DNA of 12,722 nucleotides from an uncultured Collinsella sp. (GCA_937981515.1 CALJNY010000238.1:1-12722), one strand, 5' to 3'. Counted from the stretch's first letter, positions 1 through 8,347 are shown. Notes: generated by a model not told the origin, from the sequence alone. Numbers and translations are program-made.

Positions 1-1605
1 ATGCGCGAGATATCGCGCTGGCAGGATGACCCCAAAGGCGGCGCAGGTCGCTGGCTTTCGGAAGCCGAGCTTTTCTACCGCCAGGGCCTGCTGATGGCCG
101 ACTTTGAGGACGACTGTCCCTACAACGGCACCTTTAAATCGTACTTTCCCACCTACAACGCCATGAGCGACCGGCAGCTGCGCGGCTACTTTACCTGGCG
201 TGCCCAAGTGCGCCGCGGAACCGTCGAGGAAACGTCTACGTCCTTTGCCTTTCTGTATCTCTATGAGCTGATCTGCGGCATTGGCGTAGATAATCCGCTC
301 GATGGTTTTAACAAGATCAAGGCTTTTTGGGATGTCTATCGCGCCTTCGAGCCCGGCATCGACCGGTTTGCACGCGTGTGGCTGCAGGATTACGCCGTGT
401 TCCACGGGCTCGATCCCAAGCTACTTCGCGACTCTAAAACCGTCATGTTCGATAACGCCCTTATCGAGCTGCGACGCGCGGCACGAGACCTTGTCCCAGC
501 ACCGGCACCGTCCGGCCAGACCCCTAAGCGTCGCAAAACCTCCGAGCCCACGCTCCCCCTTCCGCCCGATGAGGTGCGCGAGGAGCGACTCATGGCTGCC
601 ATCGACGCACTCTCCACGTACAACCTAAGTAACTCGCGGCTCGACCGCAGCCACCACCGCGATCTGCGCCACGTGGCATGCGCCGTGTATGTCCGTATGG
701 CGCGCTACTATGACACGCACCGAAAGACCGGCATCGTGGCGAGTTTATTTGGGGAGGAGACGGCCATGCCCTACACCATGTTTGCCTCGGCCGTATTCTT
801 TGCGCCCGAGCGCCACGAGGACTGCGAATACCGCCTGGATCCTATCCATATCTACCGTTGCCAAAACGGCTTTTGGGAATGCATGCGTATCCACGGTAGT
901 AGGCAAAAGAGCAGCAAGCTCGGTGAAATGATGCGCGCCTGCGACCAACGCCTGCGCCTGGCGCTGGACCCCGCCCATCCCCTTAAGGAAGAAAAGGTCC
1001 CCAAATATCTGGCCAAGATTATCGATGACGAGATTGTGGCATGGCTTTCGTGGGACGCCGCACACCAGCCCGTCAAGATCGATATCGATCTGAGTCAGCT
1101 GGGGCACATTCGGAGCGCCGCTGCGCAAACGCGCGAAGCGCTTTTGATCGACGAAGAGCGCGAGGACGACGCATCCGCAGAAGCCGAGGCAGCGGGCTCA
1201 GGGCAACCGGAAGCCGAGCCCGTAGCCGACGCGATTGTCGAACCGGTCGTGGCACCCATTCGGCAGGACTTGACCGACGAGCCGACCATATCCACCGAAC
1301 AGTTTGGTGTCGTGGCACCGCTTCTTGCGCCGACGCCCGCGTTCGCAGCTGCTGCGCCCGCTGACGCCGCGAGCGAACTCGCGCCCGCCGCAACCGCGTA
1401 TCTGCGCGCACTGCTCGAGCAGAACGCAGCGCAAGCGACATCGGCAGTGGCGCACTCGGGACAGAGCGAGGACATGCTCGTCGATAGCATCAACGAGGCG
1501 CTCTTTGACCTGGTGGGTGACACCGTAATTGAATTTGGCGCGGCAGGACCGCAAATTATCGAGGACTACGAAGCAGACGTGAGAGGATACCTAGACTATG
1601 AGTGA
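1..1605 (+). CDS. TerB-N / TerB-C domain protein (first gene of ATPase-helicase module)
   Basis: A protein of 534 residues as seen. Residues about 17-160 match the TerB-N pattern: FYRQG at 25-29, YFPTYNAMSDRQLRGYFTWR at 48-67, and FLYLYELICGIG at 84-95. A Lys/Pro-rich linker (165-195) leads into a helical middle part (195-345). The TerB-C domain appears split: one part at about 358-385 (IDIDLSQLGHIRSAA) and one at about 465-532 (INEALFDLVGDTVIE, EDYEADVRGYL). Between them is an acidic, then Ala/Pro-rich, probably disordered insert (386-465). TerB-type domains are known from tellurite-resistance and stress or phage-response systems, where they are thought to act as helical, sometimes metal-binding or membrane-associated scaffolds. 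No enzymatic motif is visible. The ATG sits at base 1, so the true start may lie upstream and no ribosome site can be judged. The stop overlaps the next gene by 8 nt, so the two are probably translationally coupled. The family call is firm; the role is inferred. Confidence 0.85.
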   Translation: MREISRWQDDPKGGAGRWLSEAELFYRQGLLMADFEDDCPYNGTFKSYFPTYNAMSDRQLRGYFTWRAQVRRGTVEETSTSFAFLYLYELICGIGVDNPLDGFNKIKAFWDVYRAFEPGIDRFARVWLQDYAVFHGLDPKLLRDSKTVMFDNALIELRRAARDLVPAPAPSGQTPKRRKTSEPTLPLPPDEVREERLMAAIDALSTYNLSNSRLDRSHHRDLRHVACAVYVRMARYYDTHRKTGIVASLFGEETAMPYTMFASAVFFAPERHEDCEYRLDPIHIYRCQNGFWECMRIHGSRQKSSKLGEMMRACDQRLRLALDPAHPLKEEKVPKYLAKIIDDEIVAWLSWDAAHQPVKIDIDLSQLGHIRSAAAQTREALLIDEEREDDASAEAEAAGSGQPEAEPVADAIVEPVVAPIRQDLTDEPTISTEQFGVVAPLLAPTPAFAAAAPADAASELAPAATAYLRALLEQNAAQATSAVAHSGQSEDMLVDSINEALFDLVGDTVIEFGAAGPQIIEDYEADVRGYLDYE

Positions 1606-2902
1606 TACCGCATCCGCAGCACCCCGCGTGCCCAAGCGCGTCGCCGCCGTCATTCTCAACTCGCTCAAGGGCGGCGTGGTCCCGCGCATCGGCCTTCCCT
1701 ATATCACCGTGGGACGCGAGGTCGAGATTCGCGCCCTGCTCACCGATTTGAGTCTCATCGCCGACGGCGGCGCAAGCTTCCGCTTTCTGGTCGGTCGCTA
1801 CGGCGCCGGCAAGAGCTTTTTGCTCCAAACCATCCGAACGCATGCCATGGGCGAGGGATTCGTCGTCGCCGATGCAGACTTATCCCCCGAGCGCCGTCTG
1901 CAGGGCGGGCAGGGGCAGGGCCTTGCCACCTACCGCGAGCTCATACGCAATATATCGACCAAGACGCGCCCCGAGGGCGGTGCGCTCAACCTAATTCTGG
2001 ATCGCTGGGTTGCCTCGTGTGCCGACGTCGACGAGTCGGTCGTCAATGCCCAACTGGCCCCGCTCGAGGAGATGGTCCACGGCTTCGACTTCACCCGCAT
2101 GCTTCGCCGCTATCGCACGGCCGTATCCGAGGGCGACGAGGAAGCCATGAGCCGCGTGACCAAATGGATCCGCGGCGAATACCGTACCAAGAGCGAGGCT
2201 CGCGCCGAGCTGGGCTCCTCGACCATCATCAGCGATGACGACTGGTACGACTACGTTAAGCTCATTGCACGCTTTTTGGTCTGCAGCGGATACAAGGGCA
2301 TGCTGGTGCTCATCGACGAACTCGTGAATCTGTACAAGATTCCCAACGCGATCACGCGCCAATACAACTACGAGAAGATCCTGACTATGTACAACGACAC
2401 GCTCCAGGGCAAGGCGCAGTACCTGGGCATGATCATGGGCGGCACTCCAACCTCTATCGAAGACCGCCGCCGAGGCGTGTTCTCCTACGAGGCCCTGCGC
2501 AGCCGACTCGCTCAGGGCCGCTTTGCGCGCGAGGACCTTAAGGACATGCTCGCGCCCATCATCCGCCTGCAGCCACTCACCTATGAGGAGTTGCTGGTGC
2601 TGATCGAAAAACTCATGCAAATTCACGCCGGCTACTTTGGCTGGACGCCCACGCTTACCGAGAACGACTTGGTGGACTTCCTCAAGATCGAGTTCGGTCG
2701 TGTGGGAGCCGACACGCATCTGACGCCGCGTGAAGTCATTCGTGACTTTATCGAACTGCTCGATATCCTGTGTCAGAACCCCGATGCAAATGTGGCGGAG
2801 CTGCTGCAAAGCGTTGGTGGCGACGCGCTGGTGCCGGCAGCCGCAACAGGCGACACCGGCACCGCAGACGGCGACCGTAACTTCGCCGAATTCACCATCT
2901 AG
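1598..2902 (+). CDS. P-loop ATPase, DUF2791 / BrxD-like
   Basis: 434 residues, about the usual BrxD length. Walker A is GRYGAGKS (66-73). Walker B is LVLIDE (236-241), followed by LVNLYKI. A sensor-1-like strand is YLGMIMGGTP (275-284). TPREVIRDF (376-384) is the conserved C-terminal Arg-bearing helix of this family. These mark an AAA+/STAND-like ATPase of the DUF2791 (BREX system ATP-binding) type. BrxD accompanies BrxHI in type 2 BREX, and its own function is unknown. The ATG overlaps the end of the TerB gene. Its Shine-Dalgarno GAGAGGA (1581-1587) lies inside that gene with a spacing of 10 nt, which supports this start. The last 25 residues are Ala/Gly/Thr-rich and look disordered. The helicase downstream is probably its partner. 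Whether the ATPase loads or regulates the helicase is inference. Confidence 0.9.
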   Translation: MSDTASAAPRVPKRVAAVILNSLKGGVVPRIGLPYITVGREVEIRALLTDLSLIADGGASFRFLVGRYGAGKSFLLQTIRTHAMGEGFVVADADLSPERRLQGGQGQGLATYRELIRNISTKTRPEGGALNLILDRWVASCADVDESVVNAQLAPLEEMVHGFDFTRMLRRYRTAVSEGDEEAMSRVTKWIRGEYRTKSEARAELGSSTIISDDDWYDYVKLIARFLVCSGYKGMLVLIDELVNLYKIPNAITRQYNYEKILTMYNDTLQGKAQYLGMIMGGTPTSIEDRRRGVFSYEALRSRLAQGRFAREDLKDMLAPIIRLQPLTYEELLVLIEKLMQIHAGYFGWTPTLTENDLVDFLKIEFGRVGADTHLTPREVIRDFIELLDILCQNPDANVAELLQSVGGDALVPAAATGDTGTADGDRNFAEFTI

Positions 2903-2935
2903 CCTGCCAAAAAGGGACAGGTTTATTTTGGTAGG
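2903..2935. repeat. REP-like hairpin between ATPase and helicase genes
   Basis: CCTGCCAAAA (2903-2912) pairs with TTTTGGTAGG (2926-2935) to form a 10-bp stem with one G-T wobble and a 13-nt loop, AGGGACAGGTTTA. It begins on the base after the ATPase stop codon. No T-run follows the stem, so it is not an obvious terminator. The GGGACAGGTTTATTTT core resembles repetitive extragenic palindromes that I recall from Coriobacteriia and RAYT-transposase settings; this is unverified. It could stabilise the upstream part of the mRNA or lower expression of the distal helicase. The rest of the gap (2936-3018) shows nothing except the helicase ribosome site. Confidence 0.55.
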
Positions 2936-3018
2936 TTCTATCTGGGCAAACGTTGAGGCAGTAATGCAGCAAGCCGTTGCCAGCCGCGTTGAGAGATTCG
3001 TTTTTGAGAGGAGGCCCC

Positions 3019-5463
3019 GTGAACGCCTTTGACCGCTACGCCCCGTTTATCCAGGATTTCATTTACTCCCACGATTGGGAGAGTCTGCGCTCCATCCAGG
3101 TTGCGGCGGCAGATGCCATCTTCAACACGCAAGACAATGTGCTCCTGACGGCATCCACGGCATCTGGCAAAACCGAGGCAGCCTTCTTTCCCATCCTGAC
3201 CGAGTTTTGGGAGAACCCGCCCGCGAGCGTGGGCGCCCTTTACATTGGCCCCCTCAAGGCGCTCATCAACGACCAGTTCGTTCGCCTCAACGATCTGTGC
3301 GAAGAGGCCGACATCCCCGTCTGGCACTGGCACGGCGATGTCTCGCAGTCGCACAAGGCAAAGCTCATCAAAAAGCCGAGCGGTATCCTACAGATTACGC
3401 CCGAATCACTCGAGGCACTCCTGATCCACAAGCACATGGCAATTCCGCGTATGTTTTGCGACCTGCGCTATGTGGTCATCGACGAGGTCCACTCGCTCAT
3501 GCGTGGTGACCGCGGCGGGCAGACGCTCTGCCTTATCGAGCGTCTTTCGCGCATGGCGGGCGTGCGGCCCCGGCGCATCGGCCTTTCGGCCACCATCGGG
3601 GACCCGGAACGCACGGGTGCCTTCCTGTCGCAGGGGACGGGACGCGACTGCGTCATCCCCCGCTTTGAGGAGCCGCGCCGCGTGTGGCGTATCTCCATGG
3701 AGCACTTCTACAACTCGGGTCCCCAGGCGCAGCAGCGAGGATTCACGAGCACAGGTCCGCAGGAAGCTGAGGTGCTAGCATGCGAGCGCATTGAGGCGGC
3801 ACCACCCGCGGCACTGCCCGTCAGCACCCAAGACATGCGCCATAGTGGGCAACTCACACAGGAGGAACGCCGCCAACGCCGTGATCAGGCACGGAGCAAG
3901 GCTGCCCCCAAGGACCGTCGCACTTCCTCGGCCCCCGAAGGGGAAGTCGACATCCCGCAGGCAACCGAACAGGCACTGCTCAACCCCACCGACACCGCAC
4001 CCGACAACGCCGACCCCGGCATGGGCTACATCTTTGAACATACCCGCGGCCGCAAGTGCCTGGTCTTTGCCAACTCGCGCGAGGAGGCAGAGGCCGTGTG
4101 TTCCATGTTGCGCAGCTACTGTGAAAGCCGGCACGAGCCCGACCGTTTCCTCATCCATCACGGCAATCTTTCGGCATCGTTGCGTGAGACGGCAGAAGAG
4201 CTCATGCGCGACGAGGAACAGGCACAGACAACCGTCACCACCTCCACGTTGGAGCTTGGCATCGATATCGGTCGCCTGGAGCGCGCGTTCCAGATCGATG
4301 CACCGTTTACCGTCAGCTCCTTTTTGCAGCGCATGGGGCGCACAGGCCGCCGCGATCTTCCGCCCGAGATGTGGTTTGTCATGCGCGAGGAGGAACCCGA
4401 GCCGCGCACGATGATGCCCGAGACCATTCCGTGGAAGCTCCTGCAGGGCATCGCGCTCGTACAACTCTATCGCGAGGAAAAATGGGTCGAGCCGCCCGAG
4501 CTCGATCGGCTCCCCTACAGCCTGCTCTATCACCAGACCATGTCGACGCTCGCCAGCACCGGCGAGCTCACACCGGCCGAGCTTGCTCAGCGTGTGCTCA
4601 CGCTCAGCTATTTCCACCGCGTCTCGGCCGATGACTATCGCATACTGCTGCGCCACCTCATCAAGATCGACCATATCCAGCTCACCGAGGGCGGTGGGCT
4701 CATCGTGGGCCTCGCGGGCGAGCGCATCATCAACAACTTTAAGTTCTACGCCGTGTTCCAGGAAAACGAAGAGTTTACCGTTCGCAGCGAATCGGCCGAG
4801 CTGGGCACAATCGTCAACCCGCCACCACCTGGCGAGCGCATCGCCATAGCCGGGCACTGCTGGATTGTCGAGGAAGTGGATTGGAAGCGTCATACCGTCT
4901 TTGCCACACAGGTCAAGGGCCGGGTGCCGGCCTACTTTGGCGACTGTCCCGGTGACATCAATACACACGTACTCGAACGCATGCGCCAAGCGCTCAACGA
5001 GCACGCGGCGTATCCGTACCTCATGGGCAACGCACGGGCACGCCTTGCACAGGCTCGTCATACCGCCGAGATTTCGGGTGCGGGAACTAAGCCGCTCATT
5101 AACCTGGGTGGTGACACCTGGGTACTCTTCCCCTGGCTGGGCAGCTACGCCTTTTTGGCACTCGAGCGCATGCTCAAGATTAAGTGTGCCGCGGAGCTGG
5201 GCCTTCGCGGACTCGACCCATCACGCCCGTACTTTATGCAGTTTAAGATGAAGGCCGACGAGGAGACGTTCTTTGAGGTGCTCGCCGCCGAGGCCGAGAA
5301 GGACTTCGATCCCATCGAGCTCGTCTATCCCGGCGAGGTGCCTTACTTTGATCGTTACGATGAGTTCGTTCCCGAAGAGCTCGTGCGCAAGGGCTTTGCC
5401 GAAGGCGTGCTCGACATCGAGGGTATGAAGCAGCGCGTCCTCAGCTGGCGCGACCACGTCTAA
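3019..5463 (+). CDS. Lhr/YprA-like DEAD/DEAH helicase, BrxHI-like
   Basis: A superfamily 2 helicase of 814 residues. It starts at GTG 3019, preceded by GAGAGGAGG (3006-3014) with 4-nt spacing. The in-frame TTG at 2977 has no such site. Counting from the GTG: an N-terminal FIQDFIY and Gln motif, motif I ASTASGKT (45-52), DEVH (155-158), SAT (190-192), TTSTLELGIDIG (407-418), and QRMGRTGRR (437-445). After the RecA pair come winged-helix and C-terminal domains typical of large Lhr-like proteins (about 465-814). Residues about 247-335, between the two RecA lobes, form a charged, Pro/Gln/Arg-rich insert with no recognisable fold. The family closest by motif and context is BrxHI of type 2 BREX. 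It presumably translocates on nucleic acid using ATP. The 116-bp gap with a hairpin before it leaves open whether it is co-transcribed with the two upstream genes. Confidence 0.9.
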   Translation: MNAFDRYAPFIQDFIYSHDWESLRSIQVAAADAIFNTQDNVLLTASTASGKTEAAFFPILTEFWENPPASVGALYIGPLKALINDQFVRLNDLCEEADIPVWHWHGDVSQSHKAKLIKKPSGILQITPESLEALLIHKHMAIPRMFCDLRYVVIDEVHSLMRGDRGGQTLCLIERLSRMAGVRPRRIGLSATIGDPERTGAFLSQGTGRDCVIPRFEEPRRVWRISMEHFYNSGPQAQQRGFTSTGPQEAEVLACERIEAAPPAALPVSTQDMRHSGQLTQEERRQRRDQARSKAAPKDRRTSSAPEGEVDIPQATEQALLNPTDTAPDNADPGMGYIFEHTRGRKCLVFANSREEAEAVCSMLRSYCESRHEPDRFLIHHGNLSASLRETAEELMRDEEQAQTTVTTSTLELGIDIGRLERAFQIDAPFTVSSFLQRMGRTGRRDLPPEMWFVMREEEPEPRTMMPETIPWKLLQGIALVQLYREEKWVEPPELDRLPYSLLYHQTMSTLASTGELTPAELAQRVLTLSYFHRVSADDYRILLRHLIKIDHIQLTEGGGLIVGLAGERIINNFKFYAVFQENEEFTVRSESAELGTIVNPPPPGERIAIAGHCWIVEEVDWKRHTVFATQVKGRVPAYFGDCPGDINTHVLERMRQALNEHAAYPYLMGNARARLAQARHTAEISGAGTKPLINLGGDTWVLFPWLGSYAFLALERMLKIKCAAELGLRGLDPSRPYFMQFKMKADEETFFEVLAAEAEKDFDPIELVYPGEVPYFDRYDEFVPEELVRKGFAEGVLDIEGMKQRVLSWRDHV

Positions 5464-5492
5464 AACCAGTCTTTTTGGGACGGGGAGACTTA

Positions 5493-6368
5493 CTAGTCGT
5501 GAAGAACGGTGCCGAGGAAGTCAGCGTCGAAGGGCACGACTTCGGCAAAGGCATAGTCGCCGTCACTGGCGATGAGCAGGTAGTTTTCCTCGCCGCCGAA
5601 CTCTGTATCGCCGCATGGGACCACCCAGGCGTGGACGAATACCTCGAGTGCCGTGGCAGCGCAATCGCGCAGGAACGTCACATCGCTCCCCTCGTTTGCG
5701 CTCACGATATTGGCAACGTAGATACCCCCGTGGTTCAGGCTGCCTCGCACCAAACGCAACGCCTCAACCATCGCCAGCTCGTGTACGGGCTCGGCACCGC
5801 CAAAGCAATCGCTCACGATAACGTCGTAGCGACGATGTCCCACGCTCGTCACGCCCAGGTACGAACGCGCCTCGGCGGTAATCACCCTCAGGCGATCGCC
5901 AACCGTACGCTCCAACTCCTCCAAATAGAACCAGCGGCGCGCCAGACGCGTAATCTCGGCATCATATTCAATGACGTCCATACGCAAGCCCTCATGCAAC
6001 AACAGTGCAAACTTGGGATAGGCAAACCCGCCGCCGCCCAACATGAGCATACGGTCGATACCATGCCCGTAAGCATCACGCATTGCGTCCTCGGCCTCAA
6101 ACACATCGTCAAATGCACGATAGTACGCAAAGACGGGCTCCGCCCAACGCTCGCCTACATAGCTCGCGCTTTGGTAGACACCGCCCTGCACGAGCACACG
6201 GACCTCGTCACCGCCCTCGTCGCGCATGCGCTTTACGCGCGCCAACCCGTTGCGGGTTCGCGCAACCTGCAGACAGGCAGCACGAACAGCGACGGCGGCT
6301 GCACCAAGCGCCGCGGCTCCCAGAGCAACGCCGGCAACGACGCCAGCAGAAACACTTGGCTTGTTCAT
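5493..6368 (-). CDS. Membrane-anchored spermidine-synthase-like SAM-fold protein
   Basis: 291 residues. Residues 8-33 are a hydrophobic Ala/Val-rich segment, probably a signal anchor. The rest resembles the spermidine synthase fold: VYQSASY (64-70), glycine-rich SAM loop LGGGGFAYPK (110-119), the acidic residue E134 in DVIEYD after strand 2, and YDVIVSDC (181-188) supplying the position of the catalytic Asp (D187). In true SpeE enzymes the next residues form the TDPxGP loop that closes over putrescine. Here they are FGGAEPVHEL, so polyamine synthesis is doubtful, and no decarboxylated-SAM gene is nearby. A methyltransferase or other aminopropyl-like role is possible. The ATG directly abuts the elp3 stop codon (TAGATG). 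Its AAGGAG site lies inside the end of elp3, which indicates one transcript and coupled translation. Confidence 0.75.
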   Translation of the reverse strand: MNKPSVSAGVVAGVALGAAALGAAAVAVRAACLQVARTRNGLARVKRMRDEGGDEVRVLVQGGVYQSASYVGERWAEPVFAYYRAFDDVFEAEDAMRDAYGHGIDRMLMLGGGGFAYPKFALLLHEGLRMDVIEYDAEITRLARRWFYLEELERTVGDRLRVITAEARSYLGVTSVGHRRYDVIVSDCFGGAEPVHELAMVEALRLVRGSLNHGGIYVANIVSANEGSDVTFLRDCAATALEVFVHAWVVPCGDTEFGGEENYLLIASDGDYAFAEVVPFDADFLGTVLHD

Positions 6369-8273
6369 CTAGAGCTCCTTTTGCAGATAGAGTCCGTGGT
6401 CATAAAAACCCAAATGGCGATAGTACTCGCGCGTACCGATCGCGCTGATCACGTTGACGCGCGCATAGCCGGCATCCCGGGCGATCTCGCACGCACGCTC
6501 TACGAGCAAACGCCCCAGCCCATGATGCTGAGCCGCCTGGCCCTGATCGCCCACACGTGCCGCCATGCCATACACGTGCACCTCGCGAATCATTGCCTCG
6601 TCCGGCGTCGTCGGCAACTCGTCCGCATGCGTGGCAACAAACGAATGGTCGGGCAGCGACAACCGCAAAAAGCCCGCGATCTTGCCCCGCGGTGTCACCC
6701 ACTGCAAAAAGCGTTCGCTCGTCACCGGTGTCTCGTATGCGACCTCATCAAGAGATAGCTCATCCAAGTCGGCACCCGCCGTGCTGATCTCGCGATAGCG
6801 AATCTCACGCACCGTCGCACCATCACCCCGAGCAGCCAGGCGATTCTCAACGAGCTGGCGCAGGTTGGGCTTCTTGTTGCCCACCATAATGTCGTCGGAA
6901 CTAAAGTCGCGGATCATGCGACTAATGCGGCAGAACGCCGGCGTCACCACGATGTCGTCGGCCAGCACATCGAGCAGCTCTTCCTCGGTATAGGGGCGCC
7001 ACTCGCCGCGCTCGTAGCAGCCCACCAAACGCGAGCCCTCGATGAGCGCGCACGGGTAGACCTTGACCTCGTCGGGCATAAAAGCGCCCTCGGTCATAAA
7101 GCGCTCGTAGTCGCGCTTGTCCCCCTCGGGCGTAGCGCCCAACAAGTTGAGCATAAAGTGCGCGTGGATCTTAAAGCCAAACAAGCGCGCAAGCGAAAAC
7201 GCCCGCTCGATCTGCGCCACCGAAATGCGACGCTCGTTGATATCGAGCAAATGTTGGTCGAGACTCTGAATACCCATCTGAATCTTGGTGCAACCCAGGC
7301 GGCGGATGAGCGTGAGGGCCTGCGGCGTTACGGCATCGGGGCGCGTCTCGATAACGAGCCCCACCACGCGATGCTTCGCCATCTCGTTGATGCGCTGCTG
7401 ACGCTCAAGCTCCTCCATCGTTGCCGTCTGCCACTCGGCAGCCTCGCCCCATGGCGTACCAGGGCCGTACAGACGACGCACCGCGCGGTTATAGCCACCA
7501 ACGACAGCATCCACACGCCCCTGCTCGTCGGCAACGCCGGCAGCAAGCTCAGCCTCGTCTGTCGCAATGCCGGCAGCCCGATAGCGCTCGCGGCGCTCTG
7601 TTACCACCGGCGGCAGGGCATCGGCGGGAGCGTCATCGAGCAGGCGCCCCGCCTCGGCACGACTGATGCCCGGACGCGCCAACATGGGGTTTGCCGCCAC
7701 GCCGGCGACGGCATCGTCATTGAGCGCACGGAAAAGTTCCGACATAAACCATGTCTGGTACCCTTGCGGATAGTCGCTCCAGGTGCCACCGAGCACGATG
7801 AGCTCTATCTTGTCGGTCGCATGCCCCATCTGCGAAAGCGCGGTCAGACGAGCGCTCACCTGCAGATACGGGTCAAAGCAATTTTGCTCTGCACGGGCGC
7901 ACGCCGGCTCGGCATGCAGATAGCTTTTAGGCATGCGCGGATCGTTGGGGCAAAACAGGCAATCGCCCGAGCACGGCCAGGGCTTGGTGATGACGGTGAT
8001 GGTCGCCACGCCCGAGGCCGTTCGACGCGGCTTCATACGCAGCACCTGCAGCAGTTGACGTTCCAGATCGGAATCGACATTCCACGCAGCCCACCGAGCC
8101 GGCTCCTCACGTTTAACCCGCTGGTAGAACGGCAGCAAACGGCGCTTGGCCAAATCGCGTTTGTCGGCACCCTCACGGCGCGCCTCGGCATGTATCAATT
8201 TGACGAGCGCCTTGTCGTCCACGGTCTCGCCGCGACGCAGGGCATCGAGTATGTTCAAGATAATCTGTTCCAT
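6369..8273 (-). CDS. elp3: Bacterial Elp3: tRNA uridine-34 radical SAM/GNAT enzyme
   Basis: 634 residues from ATG 8273. In-frame ATGs at 8282 and 8312 would add 3 and 13 residues, but 8312 lies within a terminator loop and 8282 has no ribosome site. The radical SAM domain carries KPWPCSGDCLFC, with cluster cysteines C101, C105 and C108, followed by PNDPRMPKSY and GGTWSDYPQGY. KIQMGIQSLD and HFMLNLLGATPEGD lie further on. The C-terminal GNAT acetyltransferase domain shows IREVHVYGMA, the acetyl-CoA loop QHHGLGRLL (about 582-590) and GTREYYRHLGF near the end. Elp3 makes the cm5 modification on wobble U34 using acetyl-CoA and SAM. In eukaryotes it works within Elongator; bacterial copies act without the other subunits and are less well studied. 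It is the first gene of a two-gene unit with the SpeE-like protein. Confidence 0.92.
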   Translation of the reverse strand: MEQIILNILDALRRGETVDDKALVKLIHAEARREGADKRDLAKRRLLPFYQRVKREEPARWAAWNVDSDLERQLLQVLRMKPRRTASGVATITVITKPWPCSGDCLFCPNDPRMPKSYLHAEPACARAEQNCFDPYLQVSARLTALSQMGHATDKIELIVLGGTWSDYPQGYQTWFMSELFRALNDDAVAGVAANPMLARPGISRAEAGRLLDDAPADALPPVVTERRERYRAAGIATDEAELAAGVADEQGRVDAVVGGYNRAVRRLYGPGTPWGEAAEWQTATMEELERQQRINEMAKHRVVGLVIETRPDAVTPQALTLIRRLGCTKIQMGIQSLDQHLLDINERRISVAQIERAFSLARLFGFKIHAHFMLNLLGATPEGDKRDYERFMTEGAFMPDEVKVYPCALIEGSRLVGCYERGEWRPYTEEELLDVLADDIVVTPAFCRISRMIRDFSSDDIMVGNKKPNLRQLVENRLAARGDGATVREIRYREISTAGADLDELSLDEVAYETPVTSERFLQWVTPRGKIAGFLRLSLPDHSFVATHADELPTTPDEAMIREVHVYGMAARVGDQGQAAQHHGLGRLLVERACEIARDAGYARVNVISAIGTREYYRHLGFYDHGLYLQKEL

Positions 8274-8292
8274 GCCCCCCATTGTAAAGGCA

Positions 8293-8326
8293 AAGGCGCC
8301 GGAGCCCGTCACGGCTCCGGCGCCTT
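8293..8326 (-). terminator. Intrinsic terminator after the DUF4097 gene
   Basis: A perfect 14-bp stem: AAGGCGCCGGAGCC (8293-8306) and its complement at 8313-8326, with a 6-nt loop. Read on the - strand it is followed by TTTGCCTTTA. It lies 47 bp beyond the DUF4097 stop, so it fits termination of the XRE-DUF4097 transcript. The T-tract is broken, so efficiency may be partial. It also lies only about 20 bp before the elp3 start. Confidence 0.75.
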
Positions 8327-8347
8327 CATCAAACAGCGCAGCTATGG

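Noticed and set aside
1991..2809. 272-codon - strand open frame inside the BrxD-like gene
   Set aside because: Antisense to the Walker B region of a well-supported ATPase; no ribosome site or domain.
2977..3018. TTG start for the helicase at 2977
   Set aside because: GTG 3019 has a strong adjacent GAGAGGAGG site, and helicase homology begins right after it.
3775..5061. 428-codon open frame on the - strand inside the helicase gene
   Set aside because: The + strand frame carries all helicase motifs. The antisense frame is the usual by-product of G/C-rich third positions and has no recognisable domain.
5468..5490. AGTCT...AGACT stem between convergent genes as a terminator
   Set aside because: Only five firm base pairs, a loop of 13 nt and no following T-run on either strand.
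5475..6758. 427-codon + strand open frame across the SpeE-like and Elp3 genes
   Set aside because: It spans two clear genes on the other strand and encodes no known family; His/Arg-rich composition marks it as a shadow.
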